Source: Sva-07 sp963728355 (GTDB lineage: Bacteria > Actinomycetota > Acidimicrobiia > Acidimicrobiales > Ilumatobacteraceae). From it: a DNA stretch of 64,000 bases. Under the pieces are notes generated by a model. The model did no database searches, was not told where the DNA came from, and saw nothing but the letters and a program-made list of their open reading frames with translations. Positions 25,936 to 33,482 of the stretch are shown here, one piece after another. Within the stretch, counting starts at the first letter, position 1. Each line of letters opens with the position of its first letter. The position numbers and the translations under genes were made by a program. The DNA lies in NCBI GenBank assembly GCA_963728355.1, contig CAVSJQ010000022.1:434001-498000 (forward strand), in the 5' to 3' direction.

Positions 25936-26712
25936 TCAGCTGATCAGCTCAGCGATCGCCGTCGCCGGATCGCCGCTCGTGACGAGGGTCTCGCCGACGA
26001 GGACGGCGTCGTAGCCGGCGCTGCGCAACGACCGGGCGTCGGCAGGGCCGCGCACGCCGGATTCGGCGACCTTCACCGCCTGATCGGGGATGACTCCGGC
26101 CATCCGGACCGCCCGGGCATGATCGACCTGGAACGTGACCAGATCGCGCTGGTTGACACCGATCAGCGTCGCATCCGCCGCCAGGGCGTGCTCGAGTTCG
26201 TCCTCGTCGTGGATCTCGACGAGGACATCCAGGCCGACGTCGACGGCGAGCGCATGAAACGCGGCCAGCTCGCCGGGTTCGAGCGCGGCCACGATCAGGA
26301 GCACGGCGTCGGCGCCCATGATGCGGGCGTCGAGCACGTCGCGCTCGCTGACGGTGAAGTCCTTGCGGATGACCGGAAGGGCGCACGCGGCGCGCGCCGA
26401 CTGCAGATCGGCCACCGAGCCGCCGAAGTGCGCCTCGTCGGTGAGCACCGAGAGGCAGGCTGCGCCCCCTCGTTCGTACGTCGACGCCATCTCGGCCGGG
26501 TCGAGGCCGGCATTGAGGTCGCCCTTGGACGGCGAGCGCCGCTTGATCTCGGCGATGACCCCGAGGCTCCGTCGGGCGGCGAGTGCGGCCCGGAATCCGC
26601 GGACCGCAGGAGCCGAACGGGCCTGGTCGAGCAGGCGCTCGACGGACCGGGTGTCGGCGGCCGCCGTTTCTCGGTGCTGTGCGAGGATCCGATCGAGGTA
26701 CGTGGCCGCCAT
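25936..26712 (-). CDS. trpC: Indole-3-glycerol phosphate synthase
   Basis: Closes the indole ring from carboxyphenylaminodeoxyribulose phosphate, the step before TrpAB. The 258-residue barrel has the catalytic IAEIKRRSPSKG, the CLSVLTDEAHFGG strand, PVIRKDFTV (catalytic Lys), ADAVLLIVAAL, VEIHDEDEL, IGVNQRDL and AESGVRGP. It follows the antibiotic-monooxygenase-domain gene by 14 bp on the same strand and is probably co-transcribed with it. It is cut off from trpFBA by ppk2. Confidence 0.96.
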   Translation of the reverse strand: MAATYLDRILAQHRETAAADTRSVERLLDQARSAPAVRGFRAALAARRSLGVIAEIKRRSPSKGDLNAGLDPAEMASTYERGGAACLSVLTDEAHFGGSVADLQSARAACALPVIRKDFTVSERDVLDARIMGADAVLLIVAALEPGELAAFHALAVDVGLDVLVEIHDEDELEHALAADATLIGVNQRDLVTFQVDHARAVRMAGVIPDQAVKVAESGVRGPADARSLRSAGYDAVLVGETLVTSGDPATAIAELIS

Positions 26713-26726
26713 CAGCGGATCGCTGG

Positions 26727-27032
26727 TCAGAGACCCTTGCCGCGGACCGGTGTGAGCATCGTGAGTTCCGGCCGGCCCGCGAGGATTCCGCCGAACGCGT
26801 TCATGATCTGCTTCATGACGTCGCTCGTGCTGTGCGCTTGGAGGGCGTCGCCGTCGGCGTACAGCTCGTACATGTAGGCGACGTTGGCGTCATTGGGGTC
26901 TTCGAGGAGTTGGTACAGTAACGTGCCCTCCTCCGAGCCGACATGGTCCATCATCGGTGCGAGACCCGCATACAGGTCGTCGCGCTTTCCGTCGATACAG
27001 GTGAACTTGGCGATCATCGCTACTTGGCTCAT
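26727..27032 (-). CDS. Antibiotic biosynthesis monooxygenase (ABM) domain protein
   Basis: A 101-residue single-domain protein of the dimeric alpha-beta barrel (ABM/YgiN-like) type: MSQVAMIAKFTCIDGKRDDL, a central EEGTLLYQLLEDPND and YMYELYADGDALQAHSTSD with the conserved His. Family members include quinol monooxygenases and many of unknown role. Located directly upstream of trpC, so a link to quinone or aromatic chemistry is possible but unproven. The ATG has TACGGT 8 nt upstream. Confidence 0.83.
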   Translation of the reverse strand: MSQVAMIAKFTCIDGKRDDLYAGLAPMMDHVGSEEGTLLYQLLEDPNDANVAYMYELYADGDALQAHSTSDVMKQIMNAFGGILAGRPELTMLTPVRGKGL

Positions 27033-27040
27033 GTCGGCCG

Positions 27041-27046
27041 ACCGTA
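27041..27046 (-). promoter_or_regulatory. Leaderless -10 hexamer for the ABM-domain gene and trpC
   Basis: TACGGT on the minus strand is 8 nt before the ATG at 27032. Confidence 0.55.
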
Positions 27047-27060
27047 GTGGGTGTGTTGAC

Positions 27061-28371
27061 TCAAAATCCCAATCGGTCGGAGACGGTCGCCAGCAACTCG
27101 TCGATCGGGAGGCGTACCTGTTCGGTGGTGTCGCGGTCGCGGACGGTCACCGCGCCGTCCTCCAGCGAATCGAAGTCGATGGTGACGGCGAGCGGCGTGC
27201 CGATCTCGTCCTGGCGTCGATAGCGCTTGCCGATGTTCTGCGTCTCGTCGTAGTCGACCATGTACCGGTCGGCGAGCAGGAGCCGCACCTCGTGGGCGAG
27301 CGGCGTCAGCGTGTCCTTCTTGGACAACGGCAGCACCGCCACCTTGTAGGGCGCCAGACGCGGATGCAGGCGCAGCACGGTGCGGGTCTCGTTGTTCACG
27401 ACGTCCTCGTCGTAGGCCGCGAGCAGGAACGCCGCCATCGTGCGCGTCGCGCCGGCGGCGGGTTCGATCACGTAGGGCACGTAGCGCTCGTTGGTTTGCG
27501 GATCGAAGTAGTCGAGCCTCTCGCCGGAGTGTTCCGAATGCTGCTTGAGGTCGTAGTCCGAGCGTTGGGCGATGCCCTCGAGCTCGTCGAAGCCCCACGG
27601 GAACGCGAACTCCACGTCCGACGTGCCGGTCGAGTAGTGCGACAGCTCGTCGTCGTCGTGGGCACGCAACCGCAGCATCTCGGGCGGGATGCCGAGTTCG
27701 ACGTACCAGTCGAGGCGCTCCTTGCACCAGTACTCGTACCACTCGGAACTGGTCTCGGGAGGGACGAAGAACTCGAGTTCCATCTGCTCGAACTCGCGGG
27801 TCCGGAAGATCCAGTTCTGCGGCGTGATCTCGTTGCGGAAGCTCTTGCCGACCTGGGCGATGCCGAACGGCGGCTTCTTGCGCGAGGTCTGCAGCACCTG
27901 GGAGAAGTTGGTGAACATGCCCTGTGCGGTCTCCGGCCGGAGGTACGCGTCGGCGCCGGTGCCCTCGACCGGGCCGGCCTGGGTCTTGAACATCAGGTTG
28001 AACTCGCGGGCCTCGGTGAAGCTGTGCTTGGCGTCGCAGTTGGGACACACGTCGGGATCGTCGAGCTTGTCGAGGCGGAACCGCTGCTTGCACTCGGTGC
28101 AGTCGACGAGCGGGTCGCTGAAGTTCGCCAGGTGGCCCGAGGCCTGCCAGACCTGGGGAGGGCTCAAGATGGCGGCGTCGATCAGCACGACGTCGTCGCG
28201 CTGCTGCACCATCGAGCGGATCCACGCCTCCTTGACGTTGCGCAGCAGCAACGAACCGAGCGGCCCGTAGTCGTAGGTGGAGCGGAACCCGCCGTAGATC
28301 TCGGCCGACTGGTAGACGAAGCCTCGGCGCTTGCAGAGGCTGACGATCTGTTCGAGGTCGGTGGCAGGCAT
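27061..28371 (-). CDS. glyQS: Glycine--tRNA ligase (alpha2 type)
   Basis: Charges tRNA-Gly; a class II synthetase of the homodimeric type, 436 residues. Motif 1 region GFVYQSAEIYGGFRSTYDYGP is split by the usual loop. A zinc site follows (CTEC and CPNC), then motif 2 (IAQVGKSFRNEITP), the EFEQMELEFF strand, and motif 3 near GATRTMAAFLLAAYDED. The C-terminal anticodon-binding domain starts LAPYKVAVLPLSKKD. A TAGCCT hexamer lies 9 nt upstream of the ATG. It sits downstream of recO on the same strand, 96 bp away. Confidence 0.96.
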   Translation of the reverse strand: MPATDLEQIVSLCKRRGFVYQSAEIYGGFRSTYDYGPLGSLLLRNVKEAWIRSMVQQRDDVVLIDAAILSPPQVWQASGHLANFSDPLVDCTECKQRFRLDKLDDPDVCPNCDAKHSFTEAREFNLMFKTQAGPVEGTGADAYLRPETAQGMFTNFSQVLQTSRKKPPFGIAQVGKSFRNEITPQNWIFRTREFEQMELEFFVPPETSSEWYEYWCKERLDWYVELGIPPEMLRLRAHDDDELSHYSTGTSDVEFAFPWGFDELEGIAQRSDYDLKQHSEHSGERLDYFDPQTNERYVPYVIEPAAGATRTMAAFLLAAYDEDVVNNETRTVLRLHPRLAPYKVAVLPLSKKDTLTPLAHEVRLLLADRYMVDYDETQNIGKRYRRQDEIGTPLAVTIDFDSLEDGAVTVRDRDTTEQVRLPIDELLATVSDRLGF

Positions 28372-28380
28372 AGGCCGACG

Positions 28381-28386
28381 AGGCTA
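28381..28386 (-). promoter_or_regulatory. -10 hexamer for glyQS
   Basis: TAGCCT on the minus strand is 9 nt before the ATG at 28371, at the long end of the leaderless range. Confidence 0.4.
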
Positions 28387-28467
28387 CCGAGCGCCCTTTT
28401 CCGTTTGCGCTGCATTTCCGGTGGGCCGCCCCACCGGAAGTCGCACACAAACGAAGAAGGAGCAGCG

Positions 28468-29196
28468 TCAGTGGGCTTCGAACATGGCGACGGCCTTGAG
28501 ACGCCGCTCGATGTGGAACTCCAGGGCGCGGGTGGCCAGCGACGACACCTCGTGGGTGATCGGCGACTCGTCTCTCGCGAGCGCCTGCACGAGCTGTCCC
28601 CCGAGGATCTCGCGCAGGATCGTCAGCGCACCGGCGCTGATCGCCTGCCCGGACCGACACGACCGGCACAGCACTCCGCCTTCGTGCAGGTCGAAGGCGA
28701 CGAACTGCGTCTCGGGTTCGGTCCCACCGCAGCGCACGCACCGGTCGAGTTCGGGCCGCACGCCCTCGTTGGCCAGCAGTTTCCAGTAGAACCCTGCGAC
28801 GTTGAGCGGCGAAGGCGTCGACGCGATCGTGCGCAACACCCCGACGAGCATCCGGTAGAGCTGCGGGTTCGGTTCGCGTTCCAGCGACAGTTGATCGACC
28901 GCTTCGATCACGGCGAGCCCCTGTGACGCCCGATCGAGCGACGACAGCATCGGCGACAGGGGCTCGACCGCCTCGGCCTGGCTGACGATGTCGAGTTCGC
29001 GGCCCCGATACAGCAGCAGCCGGACGTGGCTCATCGGTTCGAGGCGGGCACCGAACTTCGACTTGGTCTTGCGCACGCCCTTCGCGACGGCGCGGACCTT
29101 GCCGTTCTCGGCGGTGTGGAACACGACGATGCGATCGGACTCGCGCAGCTTGTAGGTGCGCAGGACGACACCGGTGTCGCGGTAGAGCTCGCTCAC
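28468..29196 (-). CDS. recO: DNA repair protein RecO
   Basis: Recombination mediator that loads RecA at gaps together with RecR. The 242-residue chain has the N-terminal OB fold (YRDTGVVLRTYKLRESDRIV, KGVRKTKSKFGARLEP) and a helical C-terminal domain with a zinc site of the CVRCGG and CRSCRSG type. The GTG start at 29196 overlaps the stop of the UppS-like gene (GTGA, 29193-29196), so translation is coupled to it. An earlier start would lie within that gene. Confidence 0.94.
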   Translation of the reverse strand: MSELYRDTGVVLRTYKLRESDRIVVFHTAENGKVRAVAKGVRKTKSKFGARLEPMSHVRLLLYRGRELDIVSQAEAVEPLSPMLSSLDRASQGLAVIEAVDQLSLEREPNPQLYRMLVGVLRTIASTPSPLNVAGFYWKLLANEGVRPELDRCVRCGGTEPETQFVAFDLHEGGVLCRSCRSGQAISAGALTILREILGGQLVQALARDESPITHEVSSLATRALEFHIERRLKAVAMFEAH

Positions 29197-29741
29197 GAGT
29201 CGTCGTCGAGACCGCCGAAGCGCCGCTGACGGCGGGCGAAATCGGCGATGGCCTCCAGCAGATGGTCGGGCGACAGCTCGTTCCACGCCATCGGGTGGAA
29301 GACGAGCTCCCCGTAGGCCAGCTCCCACACCAGCGACGGAGGCAGGCGCGTCGACTCGCCGAGCACCACGATGAGATCGGGCTCGCAGTCGGCCGGCGCA
29401 TACAACGCTTCAGCGACGGTCGCTTCGTTCACCGGTTCGTCCGGATGGAGCCGCTGCATCGCCTCGGCGAACCGCTGGCGACCGTCGCCGCAAGGATCGA
29501 CGATCACATGACACGACCCGACCATCCGGTGCCACCACTCGAGATCGACCGGGTCGGCGCCCGGTTCATAGGCCCGCAACGTGAGGAACGACGCGCCGGC
29601 CCGGTCGGCGATCACACCGAGCCCTTCGACGCGCGCGTCCCAGCGTTCGTCGTCGAGTTCGTCCCAGTCACGCAGCGTGCCACCGACCACCATGATGTGG
29701 CGCAGCAGCTGGCGGGTCGGGTCGCCGGAGCGTGACGCCAC
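29193..29741 (-). CDS. Degenerate cis-prenyltransferase (UppS-like) paralogue, NgBR-like
   Basis: Related to undecaprenyl diphosphate synthase but not itself competent. Where UppS has the catalytic MDGNGRWA loop, this has IMVVGGTLRDW, without the Asp; where UppS has FSTENW, it has RAYEPG. The substrate-binding RxSxE/SNF region is replaced by GESTRLPPSLVWELAYGEL. The C-terminal part is well kept (FHPMAWNELSPDHLLEAIADF) and ends with the RRQRRFGG tail, the RxG motif that helps complete the partner's active site in cis-prenyltransferase dimers. Start is uncertain: GTG 29741 (182 residues) keeps the homologous HIM before the loop; ATG 29693 would drop it. Coupled to recO by GTGA and divergent from the true uppS. 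Proposed non-catalytic partner of that enzyme. Confidence 0.7.
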   Translation of the reverse strand: MASRSGDPTRQLLRHIMVVGGTLRDWDELDDERWDARVEGLGVIADRAGASFLTLRAYEPGADPVDLEWWHRMVGSCHVIVDPCGDGRQRFAEAMQRLHPDEPVNEATVAEALYAPADCEPDLIVVLGESTRLPPSLVWELAYGELVFHPMAWNELSPDHLLEAIADFARRQRRFGGLDDDS

Positions 29742-29849
29742 CGTGGCCGACGCCGGCCCCGACGACGTCGGTGTCCCACGTCGGATGCTTGCGAACGACG
29801 GTGTCACGTCTGCATTCTTCCACGCCGCGGCCCGTCGGGGTTGGCTGGC

Positions 29850-29855
29850 TAACGT
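29850..29855 (+). promoter_or_regulatory. Leaderless -10 hexamer for uppS-dinG
   Basis: TAACGT ends 8 nt before the GTG at 29864. Confidence 0.5.
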
Positions 29856-29863
29856 GGAACGCC

Positions 29864-30559
29864 GTGCCGTCCGAATCCTTCGAGCCACACCCGCCGAGTG
29901 CGGCGCCGCTCCACGTCGCCTGCATCATGGACGGCAACGGACGCTGGGCGGCTCGACGGGGGCTCCCCCGCACCGAGGGCCACACCGAAGGTGAGGAGAA
30001 CCTCGCCCGGCTGGTGCGCGTGGCGGTGCGGCGCAACATCGGCTGGCTGACCGTGTTCGGGTTCTCGACCGAGAACTGGCAGCGCCCGCGGCCGGAGGTG
30101 CGCCACATCCTCGGCTTGCACGAAAAGCTGTTCGGACGCGTCGCCGAACTCAACGAACTCAACGTGCGCGTCCAGTGGATCGGGCGACCGTTCGATTCGC
30201 CGATGGCCCGGACGCCCCGATACGTCCAGCGGGCGATCCGCAAGGCGATCGCCGACACCGCCGACAACACGGGCATGGTCCTCACGATCGCGTTCGACTA
30301 CGGCGGCCGTTCGGAGCTCGTCGCCGCCGTCGAAGCGGCCCGTCGGACACCCGAAGCGGTCACCGTCGACACGATCGGCGAGCATCTGTACCTTCCGGAA
30401 CTTCCCCCGGTTGACGTCCTGGTTCGCACGAGCGGCGAGCTGCGCGTGTCCAACTTCCTGCTGTGGCAGGCGGCCGGTGCGGCGATCTACTTCACCGAGG
30501 CCCCCTGGCCCGACTTCGACGAACACGAACTCGACGCAGCCCTGGCGCTCGCTCGATGA
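29864..30559 (+). CDS. uppS: Isoprenyl (undecaprenyl-type) diphosphate synthase, lacking the C-terminal RxG tail
   Basis: Adds isopentenyl units in cis to an allylic diphosphate to make the polyprenyl carrier lipid for wall synthesis. The 231-residue chain has the catalytic ACIMDGNGRWA (Asp23), GHTEG, FGFSTENWQRP, and the IPP-binding RTSGELRVSNFLLWQ (Arg188, Ser190, Arg194, Ser196). It ends ELDAALALAR with a stop where homodimeric UppS proteins continue into a (R)xRRFGG tail. That tail is present instead in the divergent paralogue. The missing end is not due to a window edge: the ATG of dinG overlaps its stop (ATGA), so the end looks fixed by selection. GTG start is leaderless. Confidence 0.92.
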   Translation: MPSESFEPHPPSAAPLHVACIMDGNGRWAARRGLPRTEGHTEGEENLARLVRVAVRRNIGWLTVFGFSTENWQRPRPEVRHILGLHEKLFGRVAELNELNVRVQWIGRPFDSPMARTPRYVQRAIRKAIADTADNTGMVLTIAFDYGGRSELVAAVEAARRTPEAVTVDTIGEHLYLPELPPVDVLVRTSGELRVSNFLLWQAAGAAIYFTEAPWPDFDEHELDAALALAR

Positions 30560-32469
30560 GCGAATCGCTCGCTCGGGTCACCGCCGCACTGGCCAACGCC
30601 GAGGACCGTGTCGGCCAGCAGCAGATGGCCGACCTGGTCGCTGACGCGATCTCGAACCAGCGTCACCTCGTCGTCCAAGCGGGCACCGGCACCGGAAAGA
30701 CGCTGGCCTACCTCGTCCCGGCGATCGAAGCCGACGCACGCATCGTCGTTGCCACCGCCACCAAGGCGCTCCAGGACCAACTCGCGACCAAGGATTTGCC
30801 GTTCCTCGCCGACCACGTCGGGCGCGACTTCGACTGGGCGGTGCTCAAGGGCCGATCGAACTACGTGTGCCTGCAACGCCTGCGGGAGATGAGTGCCGGC
30901 GACCAGGGTCAGCTCGAACTCGAGACGATGGCGTTGACCACCAAGGTCGAGATCAAGCGGCTGGCCGAATGGTCCGGGACCACGACGACCGGTGACATGG
31001 CGGAGCTCGACTGGACGCCGTCGGACCACGCGTGGCGGGCGGTGAGTGTCGGCAGCGACGAATGCCCCGGCGCCGACCGGTGCCCGATGGGCGACCCGTG
31101 CTTCGCCGAGCAGGCGCGGCGGCGAGCCGCTGCCGCCGACGTGATCGTGGTCAACACCCACCTGTACGGGCTCAACGTGGCGAGTGGCGGTGCGATCCTC
31201 CCGGAGCACGACGTCGTGGTGTTCGACGAAGCGCACGTGCTCGAGGACATCATGAGCGACACCGTCGGCGTGGAGATCGCCCCGGGCAGGTTCATCACGC
31301 TGTCGGGCATCGTGCGACGCATCCTCGACGATCCGAAGCTGATCGGCTCGATCGCGGAGATCGCCGAGGGTCTGCGTGACGCGCTCACGCCGCACGTCGG
31401 CAACCGGCTCTCGACTCCGCTCCCCGACTCGGTCCAGGAGGTGCTCAACGACGCCCGCCTCCGCCTCGGTCGGGCCAACGAGGTACTCGTGGCGATCGAG
31501 ACGCAGAACGAGGACGCCAAGCAGCGCCGGCTGCGCGCCCAGACGATGACCGGCCGAGCGATCGAGCAGCTCGACATCGCCATCGAGGGGCGTGACGGCT
31601 ACGTGGCATTCGTGTCGGGATCCCGCGACGCTCCGCGCCTGGAGGTCGCACCGCTCGACGTCGGCCCAGCGATGACGGAGGGCGTGTGGTCACAACGCAC
31701 TGCGGTGCTCACCAGCGCCACGATCCCGTCGTCGCTCGCCGCTCGGGTGGGGATCGCGGCAGACAGCGTCGACGTTGCCGACGTCGGCAGCCCGTTCGAC
31801 TACGAGCACCACTCGATGCTGTACTGCGCGATGCACCTGCCGAATCCGAACTCCGAGGGGTTCCGGGCGGCCGTGCACGACGAACTGGAAGCGCTGATCA
31901 CTGCCGCCGGCGGCCGGACGCTGGCGCTGTTCACCAGTTGGCGCTCGATGGACGAGGCGGCCGAAGCCCTGCGAGCGCGCATCGATCTGCCGATCCTGAC
32001 CCAACGAGACCTGCCGAAGCCGGCGCTCATCAAGGCGTTCGCCGACAGCGACGAGACCTGCCTGTTCGCAACCGCCGGGTTGTTCCAGGGTGTCGACGTT
32101 CCCGGCCAGACCCTGTCGCTCGTCGTGATCGACCGGATCCCGTTCCCCCGCCCGGACGATCCCCTGCTGAGCGCGCGACGTGAGCAGCTCGGCCCGACCG
32201 CGTTCTCCGAGATCGACATCCCTCGTGCGTCGATGATGCTGGCCCAGGCCTGCGGTCGCCTGATCCGCTCGGCCACCGATCGCGGCGTGGTGGCGGTGAT
32301 GGATCCGCGCCTCGGCACCGCCCGGTACCGCTGGGACATCATCAAGGCGCTGCCCCCGATGCAGCGCACCAAGGTCCGCACCGACGTCGAGGCCTTCCTC
32401 CGTGACATCGTGACGCCAGGGGTCAGACCCCCGGCGTCACGGGCTCCTGCCCAGAACGGCGAGAAGTGA
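30556..32469 (+). CDS. dinG: ATP-dependent DNA helicase, DinG/XPD-type
   Basis: A 637-residue superfamily 2 helicase, expected to unwind 5'-3' at damaged or structured DNA. Walker A is QAGTGTGKT (residues 41-49), followed by ATATKALQDQL; the DEAH box is in VVFDEAHVLED. The four cysteines expected for the 4Fe-4S cluster lie between them (Cys105, Cys170, Cys176, Cys182). The C-terminal motor domain has LFATAGLFQGVDVPG and the ACGRLIRSATDRG motif VI. The ATG overlaps the uppS stop. The last ~20 codons are formed by palindromic repeat B2, so the C-terminal tail VTPGVRPPASRA is repeat-derived. Confidence 0.93.
   Translation: MSESLARVTAALANAEDRVGQQQMADLVADAISNQRHLVVQAGTGTGKTLAYLVPAIEADARIVVATATKALQDQLATKDLPFLADHVGRDFDWAVLKGRSNYVCLQRLREMSAGDQGQLELETMALTTKVEIKRLAEWSGTTTTGDMAELDWTPSDHAWRAVSVGSDECPGADRCPMGDPCFAEQARRRAAAADVIVVNTHLYGLNVASGGAILPEHDVVVFDEAHVLEDIMSDTVGVEIAPGRFITLSGIVRRILDDPKLIGSIAEIAEGLRDALTPHVGNRLSTPLPDSVQEVLNDARLRLGRANEVLVAIETQNEDAKQRRLRAQTMTGRAIEQLDIAIEGRDGYVAFVSGSRDAPRLEVAPLDVGPAMTEGVWSQRTAVLTSATIPSSLAARVGIAADSVDVADVGSPFDYEHHSMLYCAMHLPNPNSEGFRAAVHDELEALITAAGGRTLALFTSWRSMDEAAEALRARIDLPILTQRDLPKPALIKAFADSDETCLFATAGLFQGVDVPGQTLSLVVIDRIPFPRPDDPLLSARREQLGPTAFSEIDIPRASMMLAQACGRLIRSATDRGVVAVMDPRLGTARYRWDIIKALPPMQRTKVRTDVEAFLRDIVTPGVRPPASRAPAQNGEK
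32409..32441. repeat. Dispersed palindromic repeat, family B, copy 2 (inside the dinG coding end)
   Basis: CGTGACGCC pairs with GGCGTCACG, with compensating changes relative to copy 1 (TTA/TAA becoming TGA/TCA), so the stem is kept although the sequence differs. It encodes about residues 618-629 of DinG. Confidence 0.85.
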
Positions 32470-32470
32470 G

Positions 32471-32504
32471 TGTTACGCCGGGGGTCTGACCCCTGGCGTA
32501 ACGC
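32471..32504. repeat. Dispersed palindromic repeat, family B, copy 3 (inverted)
   Basis: GTTACGCC pairs with GGCGTAAC. It is the reverse complement of copy 1 and lies one base beyond the dinG stop and directly before the stop of the convergent aldolase gene. Copies 2 and 3 face each other about 30 bp apart. Confidence 0.9.
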
Positions 32505-33392
32505 TCAGGTGATCGAGGCGGTGTAGATCCCGTCGATCGTGGACGCCAGGGTGGCGTCGAACTCGTCGTCGCTCTGATCGGCGCTGAGGCCTTCGATGAG
32601 CGCACGACTGAAGCTGGCGATCATCCCGTGCTGACGCGACAGCCGCTCGTTGGCCTCGTCGCGCGGGTAGCCGCCGGAGAGGGCGACGACGCGTAGCACT
32701 CGGGGATGTGCGATGAGGTCGGCGTAGAAGTCGTCGACGGTCGGGATCGACAGCTTGAGCATCACCGTGCGGTCGGCGGAAAGTGCGTCGAGGTGCTCGG
32801 CGATGCGGTCGCGCAACAACTCCTCGGCCTGCTGCTTCTCGGGGCTGTGGATGTCGACCTCGGGCTCGATGATCGGCACCAGACCGGCGTCGATGATCTC
32901 GCCGGCGATCTCGAACTGCTGATCGACGATGGCGGCCACACCGGCCTCGTCGGCGAGCTGCACGACCGAGCGCATCTTGGTGCCGAACACGCCGAGGCCG
33001 ACGGCACGGTCACACAGCTCGCGCAGCCCGGGAATCGGCTTCATGAGTTGCACGCCGTTGTCGGCGTCGGCGAGGCCCTTGTCGACCTTGACGAACGGCA
33101 CGACGTGCTTGACCGACCACAGGTAGTCGGAAGTGCCGCGGCCCTCGACCTGTCGATCCATGGTCTGCTCGAACAGGATCGCGCCCAGCACCCGATCGCC
33201 GGTGAACGCGGGCGAGGTCATGATGCGCGTGCGCATGCCGTGCATCAGGTCGAACATCTCCTCGTCGGTCGACCAGGCGTCCTCGCTGACCCCGTACTGC
33301 GCGAGCGCCTTGGGGGTGCTGCCGCCGCTCTGGTCGAGCGCTGCGATGAATCCCTGACCGGTACGGACCTTGTTGAGCATGTCGTCGTTCAC
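32505..33392 (-). CDS. Class I fructose-bisphosphate aldolase
   Basis: Reversibly cleaves fructose 1,6-bisphosphate in glycolysis through a Schiff-base lysine, without metal. The 295-residue length fits the bacterial class I group. Recognisable segments are GFIAALDQSGGSTPKAL, GAILFEQTMD, VPFVKVDKGL, VPIIEPEVDI, VMLKLSIP (Lys candidate for the Schiff base) and VVALSGGYPRDEAN. The GTG at 33392 is chosen because TACAGT lies 7 nt upstream and the family N-terminus then fits. In-frame codons farther upstream lie within the promoter region. No class II Fba is in the window. Confidence 0.92.
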   Translation of the reverse strand: MNDDMLNKVRTGQGFIAALDQSGGSTPKALAQYGVSEDAWSTDEEMFDLMHGMRTRIMTSPAFTGDRVLGAILFEQTMDRQVEGRGTSDYLWSVKHVVPFVKVDKGLADADNGVQLMKPIPGLRELCDRAVGLGVFGTKMRSVVQLADEAGVAAIVDQQFEIAGEIIDAGLVPIIEPEVDIHSPEKQQAEELLRDRIAEHLDALSADRTVMLKLSIPTVDDFYADLIAHPRVLRVVALSGGYPRDEANERLSRQHGMIASFSRALIEGLSADQSDDEFDATLASTIDGIYTASIT

Positions 33393-33399
33393 GGTGACG

Positions 33400-33405
33400 A
33401 CTGTA
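33400..33405 (-). promoter_or_regulatory. Leaderless -10 hexamer for the aldolase
   Basis: TACAGT on the minus strand is 7 nt before the GTG at 33392. Confidence 0.55.
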
Positions 33406-33468
33406 GCCAGTGGAGCTCGGACCAATCGTCGGTTGTGCCGCGCTGGTGACCAACGTCCCGACGATCGC

Positions 33469-33474
33469 TACGGT
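33469..33474 (+). promoter_or_regulatory. Leaderless -10 hexamer for the enoyl-CoA hydratase operon
   Basis: TACGGT ends 8 nt before the ATG at 33483. Confidence 0.5.
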
Positions 33475-33482
33475 CGGCGTGC

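Noticed and set aside
26884..28926. A 680-codon open frame on the plus strand across glyQS and recO
   Set aside because: It is antisense to two clear genes, has Arg/Gly/His-rich low-complexity sequence with no domain, and results from high GC.
30463..30555. Longer upstream start for dinG
   Set aside because: It would lie wholly within uppS in another frame; the ATGA overlap at 30556 gives the normal helicase N-terminus.
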